A DNA stretch of 64,000 bases from Daejeonella oryzae DSM 19973 (GTDB lineage: Bacteria; Bacteroidota; Bacteroidia; Sphingobacteriales; Sphingobacteriaceae): assembly GCF_000422945.1 (NCBI RefSeq), contig NZ_AUHA01000008.1, forward strand, positions 1 through 64,000, written 5' to 3'. Made by a program: the position numbers and the translations under genes. The notes under the pieces were generated by a model. The model saw nothing but the letters and a program-made list of their open reading frames with translations. It made no database searches and was not told the DNA's origin. This document shows positions 26,756-35,546 of this stretch, piece after piece. Positions within the stretch are counted from its first letter, which is position 1. Every line of letters starts with the position of its first letter.

Positions 26756-27616
26756 ATGATTATAAAACAAACTTTCTGCATCCCCGGATCTGCAAATAAG
26801 CCCATGCTAATGGACCTGACAAGCCACACTTCTCATTTAAGTGCTCCACTGGTCATATTTGTGCACGGATTTAAAGGATTTAAAGATTGGGGAACACATA
26901 ATCTGGCAGCTCAGTATTTTGCTGAAAACGGATTAAGATTTCTGAAATTTAATTTTTCTCATAACGGAACTACGCCGGATCAGCCTTCGGAATTTGCAGA
27001 TCTGGGTGCTTTCAGCGATAATACATTTACGAAAGAGTTTTATGATCTCGATCAGGTTATTTCTTATGCCTGCAGTGGAAAAGATTTTGAAGCAGGTAAA
27101 ATGCTTTATCTAATTGGCCACAGCCGGGGAGGCGGATTAAGTATTATTCAGGCAGAAAAAGATAGCCGAATCAAAAAACTGATCACATGGGCTTCAATTG
27201 CCGAATTTTCAAGTTTATGGAAGCGTGAACAGGTAAAAGAATGGCGTGAAAAGGGAGTTATATTTACATTCAATACCCGCACTAAACAAAACACTCCCTT
27301 AAAAGTAGATCTTCTATATGATCTGCAAAAACATCACATGGAGTATAATATACTGAAAGCTGCTCAGAAGCTAACAAAACCCTGGCTGATTATCCATGGA
27401 GATGCTGACGAAAATGTGCAGCCGGAAAAAGCAGAACTTCTTAAATTACAGAATGCACAGGCAGAACTGCGAATAATTGACGGGGCAAATCATGTTTTCG
27501 GCGCCTCTCATCCATTTACTGAAACCGAACTGCCTGAACAAATGATGGAGGTTTGTAAAAAAAGTGTGGATTTCTTAAAGAAAGAATTTTCTCAAATTGA
27601 GAGAGATGGACATTAA
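26756..27616 (+). CDS. Alpha/beta hydrolase
   Basis: A 286-residue serine hydrolase. The oxyanion segment VIFVHGFKGFKDW, nucleophile elbow GHSRGG with Ser123, the acid in HGDADENV and the His in GANHVFG form the expected triad in the right order. No signal peptide is seen, so it is cytoplasmic. The substrate cannot be told from sequence; it resembles dienelactone-hydrolase or BAAT-like esterases. Its stop overlaps that of the convergent ispG by 4 bases. Confidence 0.85.
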   Translation: MIIKQTFCIPGSANKPMLMDLTSHTSHLSAPLVIFVHGFKGFKDWGTHNLAAQYFAENGLRFLKFNFSHNGTTPDQPSEFADLGAFSDNTFTKEFYDLDQVISYACSGKDFEAGKMLYLIGHSRGGGLSIIQAEKDSRIKKLITWASIAEFSSLWKREQVKEWREKGVIFTFNTRTKQNTPLKVDLLYDLQKHHMEYNILKAAQKLTKPWLIIHGDADENVQPEKAELLKLQNAQAELRIIDGANHVFGASHPFTETELPEQMMEVCKKSVDFLKKEFSQIERDGH

Positions 27617-29658
27617 ATCCCTACTTCTTCCAGTTCTATCCAGTTACCGTCTTCGCGGATAATGCCGATCAATTCATCTAGTGCGTCATCTGAGTTAACA
27701 TTTTTCTTCACTACATCCCTGCCGCGATAGAGTGTAATTTTTCCAGGTCCGGTTCCAACATATCCATAATCTGCATCTGCCATTTCGCCCGGACCATTAA
27801 CTATACATCCCATAATTGCGATTTTTAAACCTTTTAGATGATCTGTACGATTACGGATCATTTGGGTTGTAATTTGCAGGTCGAATAATGTTCTTCCGCA
27901 ACTCGGACATGAAATATACTCGGTTTTTGATATTCGCGAACGGGTTGCCTGCAAAATCCCGAAAGAGGTTGAAAGTATGCTTGGCAGGGAAATATCGGGT
28001 GCATCCGCCCAAATGCCGTCTCCAAAGCCATCAATTAATAATCCCCCAAGATCAGTTGCTGCGTATAATTGAAAATCTTCTACAGAAGTAAGATTTGATA
28101 TTGTGGATTTTAAGTTTTTCTTCTGTAAATCTTCTACACCAACCTTATAACTTCTGTGAATAATAACCGGCATTTCCAAGCCCATTTCAGTCATTTTCAG
28201 AAAAGCCTGGCGCTGATCGGCCATGGCATTTTGAGAAGTTGTTTCAAGCACAAATACCAATGTATTATCGATAGGGAGTTGACTAAAAAGCTCTGTATCT
28301 AAATCTGCCGAAGAAATTTTTACCAGATTTAACGATGAGCAACGAACCTCAGCTTTAATATATTCCTGCAATCCGAAAAGAGGATGACAGTTTGATTTAT
28401 CAGAAATTAAAATCCAGGTAGTATAATTATATAAATGTTTAAGATTGCCGGGCAATGAAAAAGAAGGCAGCTGATCTGCCAGATACACAAAATCTGTAGA
28501 CTGCTCGGCCATGCTATATTTGTCGAGCAAAGGAGAATATAAATATCCAACAGCAGATAAAACAGCCGGATCTTTTAGATTTTGGGAAGATATATCAATA
28601 ATTACTCTTGGAACCTGATGCCCTCCAATAAAGGTGTTTAATTCTGTTGTGTGCCGACGATTATAAGAATAAGGACTAAAGCCTTCTCCGGAATGAATTA
28701 ATTGATTATCAGATTTACTATTCAAATTAACATCAACAGCATTTAATTGGCGGCCGGTATATCTGTTTGCTAACGCGATGGCAACCGGAGCCTCGAATTC
28801 AGGATCCTCCGTTAAAGAAACCCGAATTGTATCGCCCAAACCATCTTCCAGCAATGTGCCGATACCCACAGCAGATTTTATGCGACCGTCTTCGCCATCA
28901 CCTGCTTCGGTTACGCCCAGGTGTAAAGGATAATTCATACCCTCTTTAACCATGGTTTCAACCAGTAAACGATAAGCCTGAACCATCACCTGCGGGTTAC
29001 TTGCTTTCATAGAAACTACCAGATTGTAAAAATTCAGATCCTGGCACATTCGCATAAATTCCATCGCCGACTCCACCATTCCCTGGGGTGTATCGCCGTA
29101 ATGGCTCATAATACGGTCGGATAAAGAGCCATGGTTAGTGCCTATGCGCATAGCCGTACCATATTCTTTACAAACTTTTACAAGCGGGGTAAATTTTTTA
29201 TAAATACGGTCAAGTTCCGCCCGATATTCGGTGCTTGAATATTCAAAATTTTCAAATTTCTTTTTATCAGCATAATTACCCGGATTCACCCTCACTTTTT
29301 CTACAATACGGGCAGCCACTTCGGCTGCATTTGGAGTAAAATGAATATCGGCAATTAAGGGAACATTATATCCGCGTAAGCGAAGTTCTTTTTTAATATT
29401 AGCGAGATTTTGCGCTTCTTTAACACTGGGAGCAGTAATGCGAACATAATCACAACCTGCTTCTACCATGCGAATAGTTTGTTCAACAGTTCCCAGCGTA
29501 TCCATAGTATCTGTAGTAGTCATACTCTGGATTCTGATCGGATTATTTCCGCCCATTGCAATATCGCCAATAGCGACCTCACGTGTTAAAAACCGGGAAT
29601 AATTTGACAGTGAATTACAATATCGGCCTTCTAATATCTTTACAGCTTCTGGGTTCAT
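27613..29658 (-). CDS. ispG: 4-hydroxy-3-methylbut-2-en-1-yl diphosphate synthase IspG (long form)
   Basis: Iron-sulfur enzyme of the MEP isoprenoid pathway. The N-terminal TIM barrel (about 20-290) includes the start RYCNSLSNYSRFLTREV and GGNNPIRIQSMTTTDT. The C-terminal [4Fe-4S] domain has cysteines in SCPSCGRT and GCIVNGPGEM. Between them lies an extra domain of about 250 residues absent from E. coli IspG (372 residues) but known from plants, Chlamydiae and Bacteroidota. The total is 681 residues. It converges with the hydrolase gene. Confidence 0.93.
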   Translation of the reverse strand: MNPEAVKILEGRYCNSLSNYSRFLTREVAIGDIAMGGNNPIRIQSMTTTDTMDTLGTVEQTIRMVEAGCDYVRITAPSVKEAQNLANIKKELRLRGYNVPLIADIHFTPNAAEVAARIVEKVRVNPGNYADKKKFENFEYSSTEYRAELDRIYKKFTPLVKVCKEYGTAMRIGTNHGSLSDRIMSHYGDTPQGMVESAMEFMRMCQDLNFYNLVVSMKASNPQVMVQAYRLLVETMVKEGMNYPLHLGVTEAGDGEDGRIKSAVGIGTLLEDGLGDTIRVSLTEDPEFEAPVAIALANRYTGRQLNAVDVNLNSKSDNQLIHSGEGFSPYSYNRRHTTELNTFIGGHQVPRVIIDISSQNLKDPAVLSAVGYLYSPLLDKYSMAEQSTDFVYLADQLPSFSLPGNLKHLYNYTTWILISDKSNCHPLFGLQEYIKAEVRCSSLNLVKISSADLDTELFSQLPIDNTLVFVLETTSQNAMADQRQAFLKMTEMGLEMPVIIHRSYKVGVEDLQKKNLKSTISNLTSVEDFQLYAATDLGGLLIDGFGDGIWADAPDISLPSILSTSFGILQATRSRISKTEYISCPSCGRTLFDLQITTQMIRNRTDHLKGLKIAIMGCIVNGPGEMADADYGYVGTGPGKITLYRGRDVVKKNVNSDDALDELIGIIREDGNWIELEEVGI

Positions 29659-29677
29659 GCAAACGGATAAAATTTTT

Positions 29678-29685
29678 CAAAAATA
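29678..29685 (-). promoter_or_regulatory. -7 element of ispG
   Basis: TATTTTTG on the minus strand, 20 bases before the ispG ATG, is a perfect TAnnTTTG box. No good TTTG lies 19-20 bases upstream. The predicted leader is short, about 13 bases. Confidence 0.35.
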
Positions 29686-29767
29686 CATATTTCATTTTAC
29701 CCGGAGATTTTCGGAGAATAGAAAAAGCTCATTTGTTTTGAGAGAGCCGTTTAGTAATCTGTATTTA

Positions 29768-30373
29768 TCAGATCAGCCGCTCTTTTCTTACCAATGTTCC
29801 GGCGATTTTATCATGAAGACATTGCTGCCGCTTATCAAAAAAGCCAATAATATACCCTATGCCTAAAGTAGCTACAGACAGTATTTTAGAAAAATTTCTG
29901 ATTACTGAGCGGCCAGGTGTTATTCTAGAACCATTTTCATCGCATACCTTAACAGACATTAATACCTTTCCAAAAGTTCCCTGGCGGGCAGAGGCTTCCA
30001 TATATGAGGCATAGAATATTTTTACAATCGGAATTATGGCCAGGCCTGATAAGGATATTAAAATCCGCAGATCTCGTTCATCAATAAAAGCAATAACCAC
30101 AGAAGCCAGGATGATATAAATCCCGAAAAGGATAAAATAATCTATAATTACGGCAAGCAAACGAATATCCATGGAGGCAAAGTACTGCGGGGCGACAGCA
30201 ATTTCATTCCAGCCAAAAAGCCCGCGAAGTGCGGGCACTTCGTGAGCTTCTTTAAAATCATCCATTTCGCTGGTTTTAATAAATGTCCCCGGCATGATTT
30301 TTAGATTTTTTAATTCGTCTTCCTTGTAAGGACCTGCCGGTTTGCCATTTATTACCACATAATATAAACTCAT
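29768..30373 (-). CDS. GYF-like / RDD family membrane protein
   Basis: A 201-residue protein. Residues 1-55 form a GYF_2-like domain (YYVVINGKPAGPYKEDELKNL, with the aromatic/glycine pattern of that fold). The rest is an RDD domain with three to four membrane helices, including the start MDIRLLAVIIDYFILFG and the conserved ASARQGTFGKVLM segment. The function of such proteins is not settled. It is the third gene of a tight leftward set with the LiaF-like and PspC genes (2-base gap), which suggests an envelope-stress context. Confidence 0.8.
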   Translation of the reverse strand: MSLYYVVINGKPAGPYKEDELKNLKIMPGTFIKTSEMDDFKEAHEVPALRGLFGWNEIAVAPQYFASMDIRLLAVIIDYFILFGIYIILASVVIAFIDERDLRILISLSGLAIIPIVKIFYASYMEASARQGTFGKVLMSVKVCDENGSRITPGRSVIRNFSKILSVATLGIGYIIGFFDKRQQCLHDKIAGTLVRKERLI

Positions 30374-30375
30374 AT

Positions 30376-31326
30376 TTAATATCTGTTCACATTAAATTCG
30401 GAGAGTCCGCCTTTAAGATTGATCATGATTTTTTTAGCTGAAGAATCATAATTAGATGTAATATATGATCCGTCTGACTGTTTTGTGAATCCCGAGAAAT
30501 CCCTTGAAGATAAACCCGTTTCTACTTTAATGCGACATCCGGCAGATGTGGGAATACTGATTTCAACTTCAGCAACACCGGTTTCGACATCAACATTGGA
30601 AATGGTGAGGGGCTCAGGCATTTTTATTTTAAAGGAAGCCGCACCACCTTTTAACTTCACATCATTGATTTTAAAAGCTGTAAGATCAAAGTCTGCTGTT
30701 CCAGCCCCCATTTCTAAGTTAATATTCCAAACAGGTTTTGTATTTAATTTCAAATCAGCATCGTTTCCATCCATTCCTTTCATATTCCAATTGCCTTTTC
30801 TATCTCTCATCCGGAAAGTAAGAATTTCCATAGAATCTCTGCTGCTTTTTTCGAGAGTGTACGCTCCAGAATTTTGGCTTACGCTGGCATCAAATAAATT
30901 TGAAGTAGTATCATTCAGATTATAGCTTGTTGCACCACCCTTAATATTTAATTCTGCCCGGCTTGTACTTGCGGAAAATGGTTCTGAAAACAGGTTTGCA
31001 CCGCCGAGATCTTTATCTGAGGATGAATTATTCTCCTCATCATCGGTATCATATTTAAATGACCATTTGTGCTGCTCAGAAAGCGGGCGGGTTCCCTGGT
31101 AAGTTATTAGTGCTAAAGCAAAAAGTGTGATCAGGCCGGCTATGATTGGCCCGTATTTGTTATCATCTTTATTGAATAACATATTGGTACCTATAACAAT
31201 AAACATCAAAGGCCATAATCTCCATACTGATCTCCAATAAAAATCTATTACATTATAATTATCAAGCAGGAATATCGCTCCGATAAATACAAATAAAAGT
31301 CCCCAAACTATTTTTTCTGTTTTCAT
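30376..31326 (-). CDS. LiaF-like envelope protein (LiaI/LiaF-like membrane region)
   Basis: A 316-residue membrane protein. The N-terminus (WGLLFVFIGAIFLLDNYNVIDFYW) is a DUF5668/LiaI-LiaF-like membrane region of three helices. A charged spacer follows, then a C-terminal beta-rich domain made of repeated GGA/GVA segments (for example LKGGAASFKIKMP and VETGVAEVEISIP), as in LiaF C-terminal domains. LiaF proteins modulate envelope-stress signalling in Firmicutes; here no kinase is adjacent, so the partner is unknown. It starts 5 bases after the PspC gene. Confidence 0.75.
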   Translation of the reverse strand: MKTEKIVWGLLFVFIGAIFLLDNYNVIDFYWRSVWRLWPLMFIVIGTNMLFNKDDNKYGPIIAGLITLFALALITYQGTRPLSEQHKWSFKYDTDDEENNSSSDKDLGGANLFSEPFSASTSRAELNIKGGATSYNLNDTTSNLFDASVSQNSGAYTLEKSSRDSMEILTFRMRDRKGNWNMKGMDGNDADLKLNTKPVWNINLEMGAGTADFDLTAFKINDVKLKGGAASFKIKMPEPLTISNVDVETGVAEVEISIPTSAGCRIKVETGLSSRDFSGFTKQSDGSYITSNYDSSAKKIMINLKGGLSEFNVNRY

Positions 31327-31331
31327 AATTA

Positions 31332-31976
31332 TTATAATGTCTGATCTGTGTTGGTTGAGTTAGTTGCATTTGGATTAACTGAAGGCTGATCATCTGCAGT
31401 TTTAATCACTGTCGTTGGTTGTTCTGTACTTACTACAGTTGTAGAGGTTGTGGTTGTTGAAGTTTCGGCCTTTGCTTCCCAGGCTGTGTTTTCATTAACA
31501 ACATCTTTGTGGGATTCTTTTTTACCTGCTTTGGTAATTAATAAAATTCCGGGGACGATGAACACCAATGGCCATAGTTTTTCGAAATCAAACCAATAGG
31601 GAATAAAATTAAACTGATCCAAAAGGAAGAAGGCTCCAAAAATTATCATTAACAAGCCAACAATCATTCTTCCACTGTTGCTTTTGCGGGGTTTTAAAGC
31701 CGAAGCCATACCCGGCTCATTTAAATCAGGCACATAACCCGGCGCTTTATCTTCATAAACCCGGTAATCGGCGTTGTATGATTTGTAGTTAAATGGTTTT
31801 ACCGGCACAGCTATCCAAAGTATGATATAAGCCAGAAAACCTGAAGCACCGGCTAATGTTGCTACCACAAAGGCAATTCGTACCCATGTTACATCTACAT
31901 CAAAATAATCTGCAAGTCCGGCACATACGCCGGCAAGGACTTTTTCCTGTTCGTTCCGCTGAAGTTTCTTTTCCAT
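31332..31976 (-). CDS. PspC domain protein with LiaI-like second membrane region
   Basis: A 214-residue membrane protein. Residues 1-60 are a PspC domain (LQRNEQEKVLAGVCAGLADYF, then a helix ending WIAVPVKPF). A second LiaI-LiaF-like membrane region spans about 105-150 (GRMIVGLLMIIFGAFFLLDQF). The last 50 residues are a Thr/Ser-rich tail. PspC proteins act in phage-shock type envelope responses. It heads a three-gene leftward operon with the LiaF-like and RDD genes. Confidence 0.85.
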   Translation of the reverse strand: MEKKLQRNEQEKVLAGVCAGLADYFDVDVTWVRIAFVVATLAGASGFLAYIILWIAVPVKPFNYKSYNADYRVYEDKAPGYVPDLNEPGMASALKPRKSNSGRMIVGLLMIIFGAFFLLDQFNFIPYWFDFEKLWPLVFIVPGILLITKAGKKESHKDVVNENTAWEAKAETSTTTTSTTVVSTEQPTTVIKTADDQPSVNPNATNSTNTDQTL

Positions 31977-32034
31977 TATTATAAGATTGATTGGTTTAAA
32001 TTAAATGTTTCTGAATAATCATTAATTGATAGTT

Positions 32035-32042
32035 CAAATGTA
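32035..32042 (-). promoter_or_regulatory. -7 element upstream of the PspC operon
   Basis: TACATTTG on the minus strand is a perfect TAnnTTTG box about 60 bases before the PspC ATG. The base group 18 upstream is TGTC, a weak -33. Nothing else was recognised in the 182-base gap. Confidence 0.35.
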
Positions 32043-32158
32043 TGAGGAGAAGTCATCAGAGACAATATCAAATAGGCAGGGGCTATAGAGTTCTCGGTAA
32101 ACAACCTGATATAATCGGTAAAACTAATTTGCCGGAAGCCTGATTTTGAAAATATGAA

Positions 32159-32860
32159 TTAAACATCTCCTCTGGAGGGTGTAATTACAATTTCATCTGT
32201 ATTGGCACCTGCACTCATTTTCAAAGAATTTATCAGGGCAGAAGCTACATCTTCAGGATCCACAAACCTCTCGGCCGGAATTGAAGTCCCCTCCCATGAA
32301 CTGGTTAAAGTAGAGCCGGGTAAAATAGCGGTTACTTTAACACCATATTTCATTAGCTCCATTCTCAATACCCTGGTTAGACCAAGCAGAGCAAACTTAG
32401 TTACACTATAAGAACCTGCATTTTCTGCCGGGTTTATACTGGCAACAGAACATATATTAAATATATGTCCTTTTCCTTCCTCCCTCATTTTTCTGCCAAA
32501 AAACTTGCTTAGAATCTGCGGGGCCTTAACGTTGATTTGCATTTGGCGTTCTAAAGCGCTATCATCTTCATCCAGCAAGGCAGAAGGAATGAACAGACCT
32601 GCATTATTTACAAGAACATCTGTAAAGGAAAAACCAGAAGCAACATACTGCGCAAACGCCTGCACTTCCGCTTCAATTTCAAAATCTGCCTTAAATGTTA
32701 AAATGTTTATTGCGGGATATAATTCAAGGATTTCCTTTTTAAATCTTTCCAGGTCAGTACTGTTCCGCGAACATAAAGCGAGATTATAATTATTGGCTGC
32801 AAGCTGCAGGGAAACAGCTCGTCCTATGCCTTTGGTTGCACCAGTTACAATTGCATTCAT
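32159..32860 (-). CDS. Short-chain dehydrogenase/reductase
   Basis: A 233-residue classical SDR. The nucleotide-binding motif is TGATKGIG at 6-13, the NNAG motif is at 85-88, and the catalytic Tyr151 and Lys155 lie in GSYSVTKF with a Ser at 138 or 141. It resembles 3-ketoacyl-ACP reductase-like proteins, but the substrate cannot be fixed and no pathway genes are adjacent. It is probably monocistronic and diverges from mlaE. Confidence 0.85.
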   Translation of the reverse strand: MNAIVTGATKGIGRAVSLQLAANNYNLALCSRNSTDLERFKKEILELYPAINILTFKADFEIEAEVQAFAQYVASGFSFTDVLVNNAGLFIPSALLDEDDSALERQMQINVKAPQILSKFFGRKMREEGKGHIFNICSVASINPAENAGSYSVTKFALLGLTRVLRMELMKYGVKVTAILPGSTLTSSWEGTSIPAERFVDPEDVASALINSLKMSAGANTDEIVITPSRGDV

Positions 32861-33006
32861 GATTTAAATTTAACAATTTAAAGGAATCCGGGGATGGAAA
32901 GCTCAGTATTGAACAGAGCTAAATACGGGTTTTTTAACCAAAACAGGAATACAGATGATTATTTTGTATTATAATTGCATAATCTCACGAGTATAATATT
33001 CAGTTA

Positions 33007-33741
33007 ATGATCTTTCATCCCCTTGGTAAATATATTTTACTGTTAAAAGCAGCATTCCGCAGGCCGGAAAAATGGAATATCTATCGCAAAGAAATCTTTA
33101 AAGAAATGAACTATATAGGCGTTGGTTCCCTCGGAATTATTGCTATCATTTCTGTTTTTCTTGGAGCGGTAACTACCGTTCAAACAGCTTTCCAGCTTGT
33201 CAGCGATTTAATTCCAAAATCGGTAATTGGCGGAATTGTAAGAGATTCGTCCATTTTGGAACTTAGTCCTACTATATCCGCTATTGTATTAGCCGGAAAG
33301 GTAGGCTCAAGTGTGGCTTCCCAAATTGGCACCATGCGTGTTACCGAGCAAATAGATGCATTAGAAATCATGGGAATTAACTCACCGGGATATCTGATTC
33401 TGCCAAAAATTATCGGAGCAGTAACCACTATTCCATTGCTGGTTATTATTTCTATTAGCCTGAGTATTATGGGAGGTTATCTTGCAGGAACCGCTTCTGG
33501 AGCTGTGTCTTCCCAGGATTTTATCAATGGACTGACTACTGATTTTATTCCATTTACATTTACTGTATCGATGGTAAAATCGGTGATATTTGCTTTTATT
33601 ATCGTTACCGTTTCTGCTTACCAGGGATTTTACACTAATGGCGGTGCTTTGGAAGTTGGACAATCAAGCACCAAGGCAGTTGTAATCAGCTGTATTATGA
33701 TCCTTTTTTCTGATTACGTTATTGCTCAGTTATTATTATGA
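33007..33741 (+). CDS. mlaE: MlaE/YrbE family ABC transporter permease
   Basis: Inner-membrane permease of an MCE-type lipid transporter that moves phospholipids between membranes. The 244 residues contain about five or six helices. The family segments are visible: VGSLGIIAIISVFLGAVTTVQ, then GKVGSSVASQIGTMRVTEQIDALEIMG, which is the MlaE cytoplasmic loop. It overlaps the ATPase gene by 4 bases (ATGA). The MCE-domain partner (MlaD) is not in this window. Confidence 0.92.
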   Translation: MIFHPLGKYILLLKAAFRRPEKWNIYRKEIFKEMNYIGVGSLGIIAIISVFLGAVTTVQTAFQLVSDLIPKSVIGGIVRDSSILELSPTISAIVLAGKVGSSVASQIGTMRVTEQIDALEIMGINSPGYLILPKIIGAVTTIPLLVIISISLSIMGGYLAGTASGAVSSQDFINGLTTDFIPFTFTVSMVKSVIFAFIIVTVSAYQGFYTNGGALEVGQSSTKAVVISCIMILFSDYVIAQLLL

Positions 33742-34490
33742 TAGAGGTAAAGAACATTCATAAATACTTTGGAGAAAATTATGTCTTAAAAGGCATTTCT
33801 GCCACTTTCAGGGAGGGCGTATGTAATCTGATTATTGGCGGATCCGGTTCAGGTAAAACTACATTATTAAAATGTATGGTTGGACTTCACGAACCCGAAG
33901 AAGGATCTGTAATTTATGATAGCAGGGATTTCACACGGATGAATTTTGAATCCCGGATTGAAATCAGAACGGAAATTGGAATGCTTTTTCAGGGTTCTGC
34001 CCTATTCGATTCGATGACGGTAGAAGAAAATATCATGTTTCCGCTAAATATGTTCACAGAGCAAAGCCGCAAGGAAAAAAGAGAACGGGCAAATTTTTGT
34101 CTGGAACGGGTTAACCTTGCCGGGAAAAATCTTCTTTTTCCTGCTGAGCTTTCCGGAGGTATGAAAAAAAGGGTAGGAATTGCACGTGCAATTGCCATGA
34201 ACCCAAAATACCTTTTTGTAGATGAACCTAATTCGGGCCTCGACCCAAAAACATCTATTGTTATTGATGAGCTGATTCAGGAACTTACAGAAGAATACAA
34301 TTCCACTACTGTGATTGTAACTCATGATATGAACTCGGTAATGGGAATTGGAGAAAATATAATTTTCCTTCATCAGGGAGAAAAATGGTGGGAAGGCTCT
34401 AACAAAGAAATAGCTCATACAGATAACAAGGAGCTGAATGAATTTGTATTTGCCAGTAAGTTTATGGAATCTGCTAAAGCGAAATTCTAA
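33738..34490 (+). CDS. mlaF: MlaF family ABC transporter ATP-binding protein
   Basis: ATPase of the MlaFEDB-type lipid transporter. The 250 residues have Walker A GGSGSGKT near 35-42, signature LSGGMKKRVGIARA (the Met-Lys-Lys form typical of MlaF), Walker B LFVDEPNSGLDP and the H-loop THD. It is translationally coupled to mlaE. In many Bacteroidota the MCE gene follows mlaF; here a methyltransferase gene follows after 39 bases. Confidence 0.92.
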   Translation: MIEVKNIHKYFGENYVLKGISATFREGVCNLIIGGSGSGKTTLLKCMVGLHEPEEGSVIYDSRDFTRMNFESRIEIRTEIGMLFQGSALFDSMTVEENIMFPLNMFTEQSRKEKRERANFCLERVNLAGKNLLFPAELSGGMKKRVGIARAIAMNPKYLFVDEPNSGLDPKTSIVIDELIQELTEEYNSTTVIVTHDMNSVMGIGENIIFLHQGEKWWEGSNKEIAHTDNKELNEFVFASKFMESAKAKF

Positions 34491-34529
34491 AAAATTAATT
34501 ATAACACCCAAACACTATTTAGTACCACG

Positions 34530-35456
34530 ATGAATAGCACTTCGCAAAATCCTTTAACAGGAAACGCTGGCATTCAGTTATTAACGCCAAAACACTGGCA
34601 AGATTACGAATTAATAGATTGCGGTGATTTCGAGAAACTCGAAAGATTTGGCAATGTCATCCTGATAAGACCTGAGCCTCAGGCTGTATGGGCAAAAGCT
34701 TACAATGAAAGTGAATGGACCAAACTCCATCACATCCGTTTTAAGGGCCGTTCTGCAACTTCGGGAGAGTGGATTAAAAAAGATGCAAAAACTCCTGACC
34801 GGTGGCACATCAATTATAATAACCCGGATATCAGTATCAAATTTCGTCTTGCACTAACTTCATTTAAGCATCTGGGAATCTTCCCCGAGCAGGCTGTGAA
34901 CTGGGATTACATTACCCAAAGTATAAAAAGCTTTAAAACTCAACAGCCAAAAGTTTTGAATTTATTTGCCTACACAGGCGGCGCTTCTTTAGCTGCACGT
35001 GCCGCAGGTGCAGAAACCACCCACGTTGATTCTATCAAACAGGTAGTTAGCTGGGCAAATGAAAACCAGGAATTATCCAAACTGGATAATATTCGCTGGA
35101 TGGTTGAGGATGCCTTAAAATTTGTGAAGAGAGAACTTAAAAGAGGGAAAAAATACCATGGAATTATCCTGGATCCGCCGGCTTACGGCCATGGACCAAA
35201 TGGTGAAAAGTGGAAACTGGAAGATAACATTCAGGAAATGATGCGTGATGTGGTTCAGCTTCTGGATGAGGAAGAGCATTTCTTAATTTTAAACACTTAT
35301 TCTTTAGGATTTTCGTCGGTTATTGTTGAAAACCTGATCCGTTCATCATTGCCCCGCGTTCAAAATCTGGAAACTGGCGAACTGTATCTGCAGGCTAAAT
35401 CAGGCTGCAAACTCCCGCTGGGAGTTTTTGGAAAATTCAGAAAAAATATTTGGTAA
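34530..35456 (+). CDS. Class I SAM-dependent methyltransferase, RlmI/RlmK-like
   Basis: A 308-residue methyltransferase. Motif I is VLNLFAYTGGASLAAR (about 141-156), with AGAETTHVDSIKQVV next. The motif LDPPAYGHGPNGEKW resembles the DPPxFG motif of rRNA methyltransferases such as RlmI and RlmL/K. There is no N-terminal PUA domain, but an N-terminal beta-rich segment is present. An rRNA target is likely but unproven. It lies 39 bases after mlaF. Confidence 0.82.
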   Translation: MNSTSQNPLTGNAGIQLLTPKHWQDYELIDCGDFEKLERFGNVILIRPEPQAVWAKAYNESEWTKLHHIRFKGRSATSGEWIKKDAKTPDRWHINYNNPDISIKFRLALTSFKHLGIFPEQAVNWDYITQSIKSFKTQQPKVLNLFAYTGGASLAARAAGAETTHVDSIKQVVSWANENQELSKLDNIRWMVEDALKFVKRELKRGKKYHGIILDPPAYGHGPNGEKWKLEDNIQEMMRDVVQLLDEEEHFLILNTYSLGFSSVIVENLIRSSLPRVQNLETGELYLQAKSGCKLPLGVFGKFRKNIW

Positions 35457-35546
35457 GGATAGTGCAAACCCCCCATTCGTTGAAATCTTTTTCTTTGGAA
35501 ATCCATGCAGCGTAATTACTTTGCTGAATAACTAAGCCATTATACT

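Noticed and set aside
29657-29866. Plus-strand frame starting between ispG and the RDD gene
   Set aside because: It overlaps the end of the RDD gene antisense, has no conserved pattern, and fills only a short intergenic gap.
30485-30925. Plus-strand open reading frame of 146 codons opposite the LiaF-like gene
   Set aside because: The opposite strand has a well-packed operon gene; this frame shows no independent promoter or domain.
34044-34511. Minus-strand open reading frame of 155 codons overlapping mlaF
   Set aside because: Antisense to an intact ABC ATPase with all motifs; no recognisable protein features.
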